Of a stretch of DNA of 64,000 nucleotides, positions 7,498 to 15,691 are shown one piece after another. Origin of the DNA: CBDEGU01 sp965238045. GTDB lineage: Bacteria; Acidobacteriota; Terriglobia; Bryobacterales; UBA6623. The position numbers were made by a program, and so were the translations under genes. Numbering within the stretch: position 1 is the stretch's first letter; each line of letters starts with the position of its first letter. The stretch is from positions 310,001 to 374,000 of the forward strand of contig CBDEGU010000007.1 of NCBI GenBank assembly GCA_965238045.1, read 5' to 3'. The notes beneath the pieces were generated by a model. That model saw only the letters and a list, made by a program, of their open reading frames with translations. It had not been told where the DNA came from and ran no database searches.

Positions 7498-9893
7498 CTT
7501 GGCTTCGGCCACTCCAGGTGGCGATGCAGAAAGTCGAACGTTCCCTCGCCGCGGATCTCATGCGGCCCGAGGAAGAACTCGATCTCGGCTCGGCCGGCCA
7601 GGCCCAGCTCCGAGTAATGGCGGCGCACTTTCGCGAATTCGTACGCTACCCATTCGTCGGGTGCTACGCCGTCATGATGTCCGCGCTCGACCATGAATGG
7701 GCGCGGCGCCATCATATTGGCGAGGTCACTGTAGTTAAACGTGTTGCCAAGATTGAATTCGAACATCTCGTACTCGCCCGTGTACATGTAGGTGTAGCGA
7801 TGCTGGGTACTCGTATTCTTCCAAATCCACTCATTGAAGTCAGCGGAGCAGATCGACAGGGCATATCCCTTCAGCAGGGGAGGAACGCGCACGGCTGTCT
7901 TGCCGCCGTAGGAGAGCCCGTAGAAACCGATTCGCTTCTCGTCCACGTAGGGCTGGCTGCCCAGCCATTCGAGGATGCGCTGATGCTGCCCAAGGATAAA
8001 CGAGAACAGCGATTTCTTCAGCGGGTTCGCCTTGCGCTGCAGCACCCGGAACTTGTCACGGCCGATATAGGGGTTCTGCGGCGCGAAGACAATGAATCCG
8101 CGATCGGCAAGCCGCGCGCCGTAGTGGTGATAGGGGCCTTGGATCTTGGAGTCGACGAGCATTTGCGGCGTACCTTCGAGACCGTGCTGGCACACTACGA
8201 CAGGACGCTTTTCTCCCGGTTTGAGATCCTTCGGCAGGAGCAGGATGCCGTAGGCGAATACGTCAGGCCAGACAGGCAGCAGGACTTCATACCCGGTCCA
8301 GCGGGCGGTCTCATAGGCCTTGCGGGATTTCGCGCGGAGCGGTTCGGAAGGATTGGGCATCCGGCCGATGACCTCCTTCCAAGCCCGCTGGCGGTAGCGG
8401 TCGGCGCTGCGTTCCCAGTTGGCGGGGGAGCTTCGATCCGCCGCCGCCCAAAATTCCTTGCGCGTGAATTCAGATTGTCGAACCAGGCTCTGGGTAAACT
8501 CGACGAGTTCGTCGAACTGGCGCCGAAGCCGGCGGCTGGAGTCGAAAGCCGCTCGCCGATCGCGCGGAGCCGTGCCAGGTTTCGGCAGCCTTTGGCTGTT
8601 TCCGAGAAGGCCGGAAAATGCTTCGAGCGCCGGCGGGCTTCCCGGCTCGCCCTTGCCGCCCCCGGTTTCAATCAGTTGGATGTGACCCGACACCTTGAGC
8701 TGTTGAAAGACCCGCGATGCCCGCTTCACTTCGCGGCGAACATCGGAGAGGGGCGGCGTGGTGATCTTCCCCGGAGCGGCGCCCCGGCGTTGCGGAGTCA
8801 CCCCGGGCGGCCCGCCGATTTCCGGCGCCCGCGACGCCTCGATCACCAGCCCTCTCGGCGCCACGAGCCGGGCAAGTTCGGCGTCGCCAAACTCCTCAAG
8901 CAGCCCCCAAACATTGCGATAAATCGGTTCGCTCCAAAGCCTCTCGCGCGGACCGAAGTAGCCGCTCACCAGCGACGCGTCAATACGGCGATCGGCGGCG
9001 GCGCTATGGAAGGCGATTAATCCTCCCTCGCCGTAGCCCGCGACGCCGGTCTTGAGGCCCGGCCATTGACGCTCGAAGCCGTCCACGGCCGCGAGTACTT
9101 TCTGTACCTCATAGCCGATGATGTGCCGCCCCATCTCAAAGGCCATGCGGTAGATGAATTCCCGATGCGGCTGATTGGTGTAGCGAATCCGCGGGTGACC
9201 CGACCAATCATCCGAGCGGTTGATCAGCACCGGCACAATGACGCGGTAGCCAGCCTCGGCCAGCAGGCGCGCGAACTGCGATCGCGGCGGCACGCCCAGC
9301 GCGAGACCGGCCAGCATCTCGGGAGACTGATCGGCGTCGGGAAGCGCCACGATGTTTCCCAGAGCCGCCTTGGTCGGCTCCAGCAGCAAACCCTCGCCGT
9401 GGACGCCCCGAAAGACAGGCCATCGCACGGTATGAACCTCGTAGGTGGTGGTCGTCGCCACAAGGGAAGGCTGGGTCGTCGTGGCCAGCATCGTGAAGCC
9501 GTCAAAGGGAACCCGTGCATCCATTGCGCCGATGGCCTTCCGGAAGCGCTCTCGATTCGGAGCGATCGATTTCTCATACGCCTCCGTGGAGGAGACGTCG
9601 ATATCCCAAAAGCGCTCCCGATCGCGGGCCGATTTCTCCGTCGCTCGCGCCAAGTAGCGATCGATGTCCTCGACCATCCGGGCGGCAAGGTCGCCCGCGA
9701 GTTCGAGCGGCTCGGTGCCCGGCAGCAGCCCAGCGCCTAAAAGCGGCTGGGCATGCACCGAAACACAGCTGAGAATCAAGGCCAGTCCGCATACGATCAC
9801 CATCTGCAATCGCAGGAACCTGCTCGTTCGCGCAGTGGCATCCGCGGCACGGCAACAAGCTGCATGGTCTAGGCCGGTCATAGGCATAGGCAC
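7494..9893 (-). CDS. Exported tandem alpha/beta-hydrolase (acetyl-xylan-esterase/dienelactone-hydrolase-like)
   Basis: 799 residues; a hydrophobic segment at residues ~31-48 acts as signal or anchor, and the ATG at 9801-9803 is an alternative start. Two alpha/beta-hydrolase folds follow one another. In the first, the nucleophile elbow reads GYGEGG (about residue 285), so the catalytic Ser is missing. The second is complete in outline: VVVCQHGLEG oxyanion region, GLSYGG elbow (Ser ~661), candidate acid in the ERGHHDGVAPDEW segment, and His in GPHEIRG near the end. The fold suggests a carbohydrate ester or small-ester hydrolase acting outside the cytoplasm; the substrate is unknown. Closely related modules form the N-terminal half of the 15692-20653 protein. 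An Rrf2-type gene overlaps its stop. Confidence 0.85.
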   Translation of the reverse strand: MPMPMTGLDHAACCRAADATARTSRFLRLQMVIVCGLALILSCVSVHAQPLLGAGLLPGTEPLELAGDLAARMVEDIDRYLARATEKSARDRERFWDIDVSSTEAYEKSIAPNRERFRKAIGAMDARVPFDGFTMLATTTQPSLVATTTTYEVHTVRWPVFRGVHGEGLLLEPTKAALGNIVALPDADQSPEMLAGLALGVPPRSQFARLLAEAGYRVIVPVLINRSDDWSGHPRIRYTNQPHREFIYRMAFEMGRHIIGYEVQKVLAAVDGFERQWPGLKTGVAGYGEGGLIAFHSAAADRRIDASLVSGYFGPRERLWSEPIYRNVWGLLEEFGDAELARLVAPRGLVIEASRAPEIGGPPGVTPQRRGAAPGKITTPPLSDVRREVKRASRVFQQLKVSGHIQLIETGGGKGEPGSPPALEAFSGLLGNSQRLPKPGTAPRDRRAAFDSSRRLRRQFDELVEFTQSLVRQSEFTRKEFWAAADRSSPANWERSADRYRQRAWKEVIGRMPNPSEPLRAKSRKAYETARWTGYEVLLPVWPDVFAYGILLLPKDLKPGEKRPVVVCQHGLEGTPQMLVDSKIQGPYHHYGARLADRGFIVFAPQNPYIGRDKFRVLQRKANPLKKSLFSFILGQHQRILEWLGSQPYVDEKRIGFYGLSYGGKTAVRVPPLLKGYALSICSADFNEWIWKNTSTQHRYTYMYTGEYEMFEFNLGNTFNYSDLANMMAPRPFMVERGHHDGVAPDEWVAYEFAKVRRHYSELGLAGRAEIEFFLGPHEIRGEGTFDFLHRHLEWPKPR

Positions 9894-9959
9894 CCCCCAT
9901 CTACTCTAGCAGACGGCTGGGCCGCAATCGTTCGAAAGAAATGTTGTCAACGCCCAATA

Positions 9960-11083
9960 GAGCCAGTATTTCCATTTTGGCTGTAGTTCGCCAAAACTAC
10001 GTAGCCGTTTGGATTGAAGAGCTTGCGCCGAGGCTCACTTGCCAGCCAGGCGCGCTGTTCGCACATCCTGGTAGCAGTGATTCAGATGATTTCCGCGCTC
10101 GTTCGACTGCTCCAACTGCTTCTGCCCAGCCGCAGGAGCCTCACCCTTGAAAATCTTGCTCTGCGTCAGCAACTCGCGGTCTACAATCGAAGCGTCAAGC
10201 GGCCTCGCTTGGGCCAAATCGATCGCCTGTTCTGGGTCTGGCTATCTCGCTGTTGGGCCGATTGGCGCTCGGCAGTTGTCATCGTCCAACCCAAGACTGT
10301 CGTGGCCTGGCACCGTCAAGCCTTCCGTCGCTACTGGACGTGGAAGAGTCGTCGTTCTGGGCGCAAGCCTGGACGGCCGCGTCTGACCCAAGAGATCCGT
10401 CAGCTGATTCGGGAGCCCCACGTCTTCACGGCGAACTATTGAAACTGGGTCTCAAGATCTCCGAGAGAACCATCTCTCGTTTGCTTCCAAAGACCGGTAA
10501 GCCTCCTTCGCAAAGCTGGCGAGTTTTTCTGGCCAATCACGCCGGCGACTTGGTCTCCCTGGATTTCTTCACCGTCCCGACGATCAGTTTCCGTATCCTG
10601 TATGTCTTCCTTGTTGTAGCGCACGACCGCCGACGTGTAGTGCATTTCAATGTCACGACGAACCCCACCGCTTTCTGGACAGCTCAACAGATGATCGAGG
10701 CCTTTCCCGGGGACACAGCGCCGGGCTACTTACTGCGTGATCGCGATGGGATCTATGGCAACTACTTTCGTGAGCGAGTCGCAGGCATGGGAGTCAAAGA
10801 AGTCCTGACGGCTCCTCGCAGCCCGTGGCAGAATCCTTTCGCTGAACGTCTGATCGGATCGGTACGTCGGGAGTGTTTGGACCATGTCATCGTCCTGAAT
10901 CGCAAACACTTGCGGCGTATTTTGAAGAGCTACTTTGACTATTACCATCGATCGAGGACACACTTGGCTTTGGAGAAGGATGCTCCAGTCGAGCGGGAGG
11001 TGCAAGGTCCCGAACTCGGAGAGGTGGTAGAGATTCCGGAAGTAGGCGGCCTGCACCATCGTTACGAACGGCGCGCCGCTTAG
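9960..11083 (+). mobile_element. Degenerate integrase-core insertion sequence, copy 2
   Basis: Same family as the element at 663-2018 but in the opposite orientation. The left end starts GAGCCAGTATTTCCATTTTG at 9960 and shares roughly 70 bases with copy 1. The right end is not identified beyond the transposase stop at 11083, and no target duplication is visible. The transposase has a deletion and frameshift, so the element cannot move by itself. Confidence 0.7.
10014..11083 (+). pseudogene. Integrase-core transposase of copy 2, with internal deletion and frameshift
   Basis: The N-terminal part (10014-10442) matches copy 1 (RRSLTLENLALRQQLAVYNR) and ends in LIREPHVFTANY and a stop. The remainder resumes in another frame at GAPRLHGELLKLG. 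Aligning the two copies indicates about 28 bp lost near 10412, between the CTGATTCG and GGAGCCCC segments. The downstream rve core keeps Asp (SLDFFTVP), Asp (LLRDRDGIYG) and Glu (FAERLIGSVRRE), and the intact family ending LHHRYERRAA. The two copies break at different places, so the family was active before both decayed. Confidence 0.82.
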
Positions 11084-11279
11084 TCAGCAGTGTGTGGCCG
11101 GGAAATCGACCTGTTGTCTATTCGGCAGCCGGACGAGGCAGCCGTAGGACGGCGAGTGATTTATCCGGCGGAATGCGAGCAAAGCAGGTATTGGCCTGCT
11201 CCATAAGCCTCCGGGCGTAAGCTCGAACAGTACCCCGACACAACAACACCAAAAAGACCGGCTCGTTCAAGGATCCGGT

Positions 11280-11323
11280 CTTCAATTTCGATCGGCTACG
11301 CAGTTTTGGCGAATGACAACCAG
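11280..11323. repeat. Solo end of the integrase-core insertion sequence
   Basis: About 44 bases match the conserved outer end of integrase-core IS copies 1 and 2 (CGGCTACGCAGTTTTGGCGA here, CGGCTACGTAGTTTTGGCGA in copy 1), in the same orientation as copy 1. No transposase is attached. It sits where the beta-lactamase-family gene loses its homology, so it probably marks an old insertion that removed the 3' end of that gene. Confidence 0.6.
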
Positions 11324-11738
11324 CAGCAACCCGTCGAAACCGCGATGTCCCTCGAATAGCATCCACCGCGCATACCGCGACATGCGACATATCGACGGCT
11401 GTCGACTTGATCCCAGAGGCACCCCACCAGCCGGAAAAGGGTTCCGAAGTGGGTCGGATCTGCCCCCATCGTTGTTCATGGTAGGCGGACAGACCCCACA
11501 GCGCAGCCTGCCCCCGGTCGAGGGTGGTACGCGTCATGCCGAGCGGCTCAAAGACCTCTCGCCGCAGGTAGTCGGGAAACGACTCTCCGGATACAGATTC
11601 CACAGTCGCGGCTAGCAGCACGTAGTTGCTATTGGTGTATTGGAACGGCCTGCCGGTAGATCGGCTCACCGCCGCCGGCCGCAGTTTGAGAACAGCCAGC
11701 TCTAGCTCGCGTGCGCTGCTGGTCTCGCAACAAGGCAA

Positions 11739-12775
11739 GATGGGTATTTACTTGACTCAGGTGACCCCAAGATGTAGGATCTTGGGCGATGGAAGATTAT
11801 CCCCGGAATTTGGCCGAGTTCGAGGCGCGTTTCGCTAGCGAGCAGGCCTGTCGGGAGTATCTGTGTCAACTCCGCTGGCCGGAGGGTTTTCGTTGTCCGC
11901 GATGCGGGCATGACAAAACCTGGGCGGTGCGCACGGTGCTGCTGCAGTGTGCAAGCTGCGGGCATCAAGCTTCGGCGACAGCAGGCACAATCTTTCAAGA
12001 CACCCGCAAGCCGCTCCAGAGTTGGTTTCGAGCAATGTGGTGGCTCACCAGCCAGAAGAACGGGGCGAGTGCATTGGGATTGCAGCGGGTGTTGGGCCTG
12101 GGCAGCTACAAGACGGCCTGGACTTGGTTGCACAAGCTTCGGCGCGCTATGGTGCGGCCCGGACGTGATCGCCTCAGCGGGCGCGTTGAGGTTGACGAGA
12201 CTTACTTAGGAGCCCTGGAGGAGGGCGTGCGGGGCCGCCAAACCGACGCGAAAGCGCTGATTGTAGTAGCGGCCGAGGAAGATGGCGCCGGCATCGGACG
12301 AGTTCGGATGCGCACGATTCCGAACGCCTCTGGGGACAGCTTGATGGCCTTCGTCGGCGAGTCGGTCGAACCCGGCAGCGTGGTCCACACGGACGGCTGG
12401 CTGGGATACGAGCCACTCGAAAGCGACGGCTATCGCCACGAGGTGAGCTACCTGGACGGGCAACCGGCACGAGCCTCTCAACTGCTCCCCCGCGTGCATC
12501 GCGTGGTGTCGTTACTGAAGCGTTGGATACTGGGTACGCATCAAGGAGCCGTCAGCCACGAGCATCTCGACTACTACCTCGACGAATTCACCTTCCGCTT
12601 CAACCGCCGCAAGTCCAGAAGCCGAGGCAAGCTCTTCTACCGCCTGGTTCAGCAGGCCGTCGCCGTCCAACCGGCGCCCTACAAGTCGCTGGTCGGAGGC
12701 ACCGCAACACGCGCTACGGACAACCACAACATGTAGGGGCCATTTCAAAATACCTGAGTCAAGTGAATACCCATC
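11739..12775 (+). mobile_element. IS1595-family insertion sequence, intact, with 8-bp target duplication
   Basis: The 1037-bp element is bounded by 24-bp inverted repeats with one mismatch (starting GATGGGTATT and continuing ACTTGACTCAGGT; the right end is the complement). CAAGGCAA occurs immediately outside both ends (11731-11738 and 12776-12783), the 8-bp duplication expected for IS1595. It lies antisense inside the beta-lactamase-family gene. The perfect duplication and intact transposase point to a fairly recent insertion. Confidence 0.93.
11789..12736 (+). CDS. IS1595-family transposase with N-terminal zinc ribbon
   Basis: 315 residues, normal for the family. The N-terminus holds a zinc ribbon (CPRCGHDKTW followed by CASCGHQAS, residues ~36-57). 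The DDE nuclease follows: Asp in GRVEVDETYLGA, Asp in SVVHTDGWLGYE, then the conserved HRVVSLLKRWILGTHQG and a C-terminal YYLDEFTFRFNRRKS, in which the acidic Glu lies. No disruption is seen. It is the only gene of the element. Confidence 0.94.
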   Translation: MEDYPRNLAEFEARFASEQACREYLCQLRWPEGFRCPRCGHDKTWAVRTVLLQCASCGHQASATAGTIFQDTRKPLQSWFRAMWWLTSQKNGASALGLQRVLGLGSYKTAWTWLHKLRRAMVRPGRDRLSGRVEVDETYLGALEEGVRGRQTDAKALIVVAAEEDGAGIGRVRMRTIPNASGDSLMAFVGESVEPGSVVHTDGWLGYEPLESDGYRHEVSYLDGQPARASQLLPRVHRVVSLLKRWILGTHQGAVSHEHLDYYLDEFTFRFNRRKSRSRGKLFYRLVQQAVAVQPAPYKSLVGGTATRATDNHNM

Positions 12776-13461
12776 CAAGGCAATAATCGGTCGGCTCGGC
12801 GAGGCAGACCACTGGTATGACGAAGCAGGTCGTGAACCGTGATACCTTCCGCCGCTCGGCCAGCGAGGTCAGGACCAGAAAGATACTTTCTCACTGGGGC
12901 TTCTATGTCCAAGATTCCCTCTTGGTTCTTGGTGGAGCTTCCAAACGGCCAACGCCGTGAACGACTTGCTCACGGAAGCCAAATCCACAGGAGTTTCCAC
13001 CGTCATCTGATCGCCACTGGCTAGATTTTTTGTTCCGAACGCCTTCAGGTGAACAGCATAGTCTGCCCGGACTGCTGCCACTGATAGACCGGGAATATCG
13101 TTCATTTCCATCTCGGCACGGATATAGTGTTTGATTGCAGGGGGAAGCTCGGTCGGGATGGACGGGTCACTGGCGGGCAAGGGCATCCCACTGAAAACCG
13201 CGAGAATCACCCGCAGGGAGGATGTGGGTTCCAGGTGATAACCCAGTCGTTGCGCAAACGCGACTCCGCCCTCGTAGAGCAACTGGCCGAGCAAACCAGA
13301 CGTTCTCGTCATCGGCAAGGATAGTGTACCCGGTTGCGCTGCGATGCGACGCGTACGCCATCGGTGCTTCCGCCATCAACTGTTGGCGATCCAATCCTAA
13401 CTCGTGTAGCTGCTAGGATTTAAGACTCAATTTCTGGTGAGCAGTCCTACCGTCGACCGGT

Positions 13462-14538
13462 CCAGGAGAAATAAGGAGTCTCAGTTGCACAAATGGGGAA
13501 TGCCCGTTGTTCAGAAAAGCCGCCGCTGGAAGGGTCGGCCGCCACGGCTTCTACCGGACGAAAAGGGGAACGCGTCGTCGATACCGATGCCACACTTGCG
13601 GCAAGACCTTCTGCGCCAACACCGGGACGCCTTACCATTGAGTCCATCATCGCCGCGCGACCTTTGACGAGGTCGCCGCCCTGAGCGTCGAAGGCTTGAA
13701 CAAGTCCGCCATCGCGCGCGTCAAGCGAATCGCCTGGAATACGGTCGATCGCTGGCTCGAACGGGCCGTCGACTCTTGTCATCGATTCAACGATCAAAGC
13801 ATCACCGGCCCGGCTGTCGAGGCGCTTCAGGCCGAAGAGATTCGTACGATCGTCGGTGGCAAGCAACAGCCCATCGGGGTCTTCGCCTCGATCGACGTCT
13901 GGTCTCGGCTCTGGCCTTCGACGGTCGTCGGGAGACGGAGCTACCGAAACACGCTCACCCTCTTTCGAGACGTTGCGAAGCGCATGAATTTCGCACGCTT
14001 GCCGCTGATCGCCACGGACGGATTCGAGTTCTACGAAAAAGTCGTGCGGCGCGTCTTGGGGCCAGCCTGTCTCTGCGGCCAGGTGATCAAGACGCGGAGG
14101 AACGATCGCGTGGGCAGAGTGGAGCAAAGAATCAGGATCGGCACGGCCTGGCGATGGGAACACGTCTGGCGTGAGTGCGAGGACTCGGCGACACTGAACA
14201 CGTCGTTCGTCGAACAGCTGAATTCCACGATCCGACAGGGCTCGGCGTATCTTTTTCGGCGGACGCTCTGCTGCGCGCGACGGAGGGAGCGCCTGGAAGT
14301 ACACCTCGAGCTGTTACGCCGCTATGACAACTTCGTGAGGCCTCACGGGGCGCTGAAATTCGGACGAGAGGTCAGGACACCAGCCATTCAGGCGGGTCTG
14401 ACGAGGTGGCGGCTAACGTTCAGGGAGATCTTCTCGTCGAGGATCGTTTTGCTGGCGTGGGAGAAGGTCAAGTCGGTGTTCGCCCACTTCACGATCTTGG
14501 TCAATGTCGACGATAGGCGAGTGAAACTGGCGGTGTAG
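13462..14538 (+). pseudogene. IS1-family-like transposase with an in-frame stop
   Basis: One frame runs from about 13462 with a zinc ribbon (SCTNGECP then RYRCHTCGKTFCANTGT), meets TGA at 13639-13641, and continues in the same frame to 14538. The continuation has the helix-turn-helix LSVEGLNKSAIARVKRIAWN and a DDE-type core ending in NTSFVEQLNSTIRQGSAYLF and NFVRPHGALKFG, both characteristic of IS1-like transposases. A single base change, probably CGA to TGA, separates the DNA-binding and catalytic halves. The start codon is unclear: a good AAGGAG at 13473-13478 precedes a TTG in another frame. Terminal repeats were not found. Confidence 0.78.
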
Positions 14539-14543
14539 CAACA

Positions 14544-15137
14544 CTCGATGGCGGAAGCACCGCCGGCAGACTGCCGTTCGTGGGGGAGCGCCAAGAGGCG
14601 GTTCTCTACGGGATCACCAACGAGGAGCCGGAGCCGGTTACCGCCCAGCGAGCGGGGCTGCCACTGGAACTGGAGTGGATCATCGGCAAGACTCTGGCGA
14701 AGGACCGAGAGGAACGCTATCAACATGCCGAAGATCTCCTCGTCGACTTGCGTGGCCTGCAGAAGAAGCTCGCATCCGGCAAGTCCACCATTCTCAAGGC
14801 GCAGGCTGGGACTCAGACGGCAGCAACCCAGCCGGCACAGACGGGACAAGGCTCCCCAGGTCCCTTGGCTCGGTACAGGAAAAATATCGAGCGCGTGCAG
14901 CAGCGCAAGCAAGCCATGCTTCTCGGAATCGCGGCCCTTGGCGTGCTTTTCGGGCTGGCGTTCGCGTCTCTCTGGCTCTTCTCCCCAGATTCTGTCGCCG
15001 AAACTCCTGTACGGCGATTCTCGTTTTCCCCCGAGGGTCTCACCGGCGGCGGCATTTCTCCCGATGGCAAGTACGTCCTTTATTGGGTCGAAACGGGGGC
15101 CAGAAGGAACGGGAGGCCGGGTACGTCCTCTCGCTAG
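14544..15137 (+). pseudogene. Ser/Thr protein kinase fragment (kinase C-lobe, membrane segment, propeller start)
   Basis: The frame opens in the late kinase domain (AGRLPFVGERQEAVLYGI, then LEWIIGKTLAKDREERYQHA, typical of the last kinase subdomains). It passes a linker, crosses the membrane once (AMLLGIAALGVLFGLAFASL), and starts a TolB/WD40-like propeller (FSPEGLTGGGISPDGKYVLY). It then fails near 15100, where a +1 shift would be needed to read on (GYVLSLDSL). The catalytic N-lobe and HRD/DFG motifs are absent because the 5' part was replaced by the IS1-like element. Acidobacteria carry many kinase-propeller receptors of this type; this one is a remnant. Confidence 0.82.
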
Positions 15138-15272
15138 ACTCTCTCCGGGTCTCTGGAGGGAACGAACGCAAGCGGGACCCGGACCGGAAGCACGCCTGCC
15201 ACGAGAGGGGACCCAGACGCAAGGAAGGGGGTACCGACCCTCGGGTTCCGGCCTTCATCGGGAGTCCCGAGC

Positions 15273-15294
15273 GCACGCCTGTTTGCAGGCGTGC
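15273..15294. other. Perfect 9-bp hairpin, possible transcription stop or repeat unit
   Basis: GCACGCCTG, loop TTTG, then CAGGCGTGC. The stem is strong and symmetric, but no T-run follows on either strand, so a canonical intrinsic terminator is not supported. The sequence may be a dispersed palindrome. Confidence 0.45.
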
Positions 15295-15589
15295 CGTGTC
15301 GTGAGCGCGCGAAATTCTGAAAATTTCCAGAAAAATAAAAAAGTAGAAAATCCGACGCGGGGAAGGGACGCGAGAGGCTCGGAAGAACTCCCATAAACCG
15401 CCGTCAGGAGCCCGTCAGGCCCTCTCCGGACCCCCTCCCGGTACCTGGGGCTTCCCTTGCGGTGGAACGGCTCTAACACGCTCTCACAGGAGCATCGCGG
15501 ACGGCTTCCGTCGCCACTTCCTCTACCGTCTCTTTCGTGCCTTCTTTCCCCTTAGCAGCGGCGTGGCTGTATACTGTGACGGTGCCAGG

Positions 15590-15610
15590 GCCAAAATGGA
15601 AATCTGGGCT
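15590..15610. repeat. Short match to the outer end of the integrase-core IS
   Basis: GCCAAAATGGAAATCTGGGC here compares with AGCCAAAATGGAAATCCTGG at the outer edge of integrase-core IS copy 1. Fourteen bases are identical. No transposase is attached. It could be a solo IS end or an old excision scar close upstream of the fusion gene. Confidence 0.4.
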
Positions 15611-15691
15611 GAGACCACGTTTTGTTTGAGCAAAGTGAGGGGGCCGCTTCCACAATCCAGTGGCTATTGAGTTTCAGCAAGGAGAATCAAG

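Larger units (their letters stand above)
11325..13318 (-). pseudogene. Beta-lactamase-family (class C/PBP-like) serine hydrolase, interrupted by IS1595 and truncated
   Basis: The 5' part (13318 down to 12784) has the SxxK motif in ASVSKSFTALAV. A 7-base near-duplication (CCAAGAACCAAGAG) then shifts the frame. In the new frame the family segment LLRHTSGLPRR continues to the IS1595 insertion. Beyond the IS the protein resumes with the YxN motif (FQYTNSNYVLLAATVES) and continues to GASGIKSTAVDM, then hits a solo IS end near 11323. The third conserved motif (HTG/KTG-like) and the C-terminal domain are missing. Members are usually exported esterase/peptidase-like hydrolases. Three separate lesions (frameshift, IS1595, 3' truncation) show long neglect. 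Confidence 0.85.
15138..15691. other. Intergenic region of ~550 bp with decayed sequence
   Basis: No supported gene. The first part may be further kinase debris. GCACGCCTG occurs at about 15190 and again as half of a hairpin at 15273-15294. An A-rich stretch (AGAAAAATAAAAAAGTAGAAAA) follows near 15330. A solo IS-end-like sequence lies at 15590-15610. The promoter of the large fusion gene should lie towards the right end, but I see no convincing -35/-10 pair. Confidence 0.6.

Noticed and set aside
7518..9020. 500-codon frame on the plus strand
   Set aside because: Antisense shadow of the tandem hydrolase, which has recognisable catalytic motifs.
15273..15294. Intrinsic terminator
   Set aside because: The hairpin is perfect but has no T-run on either strand, so it is reported only as a palindrome.
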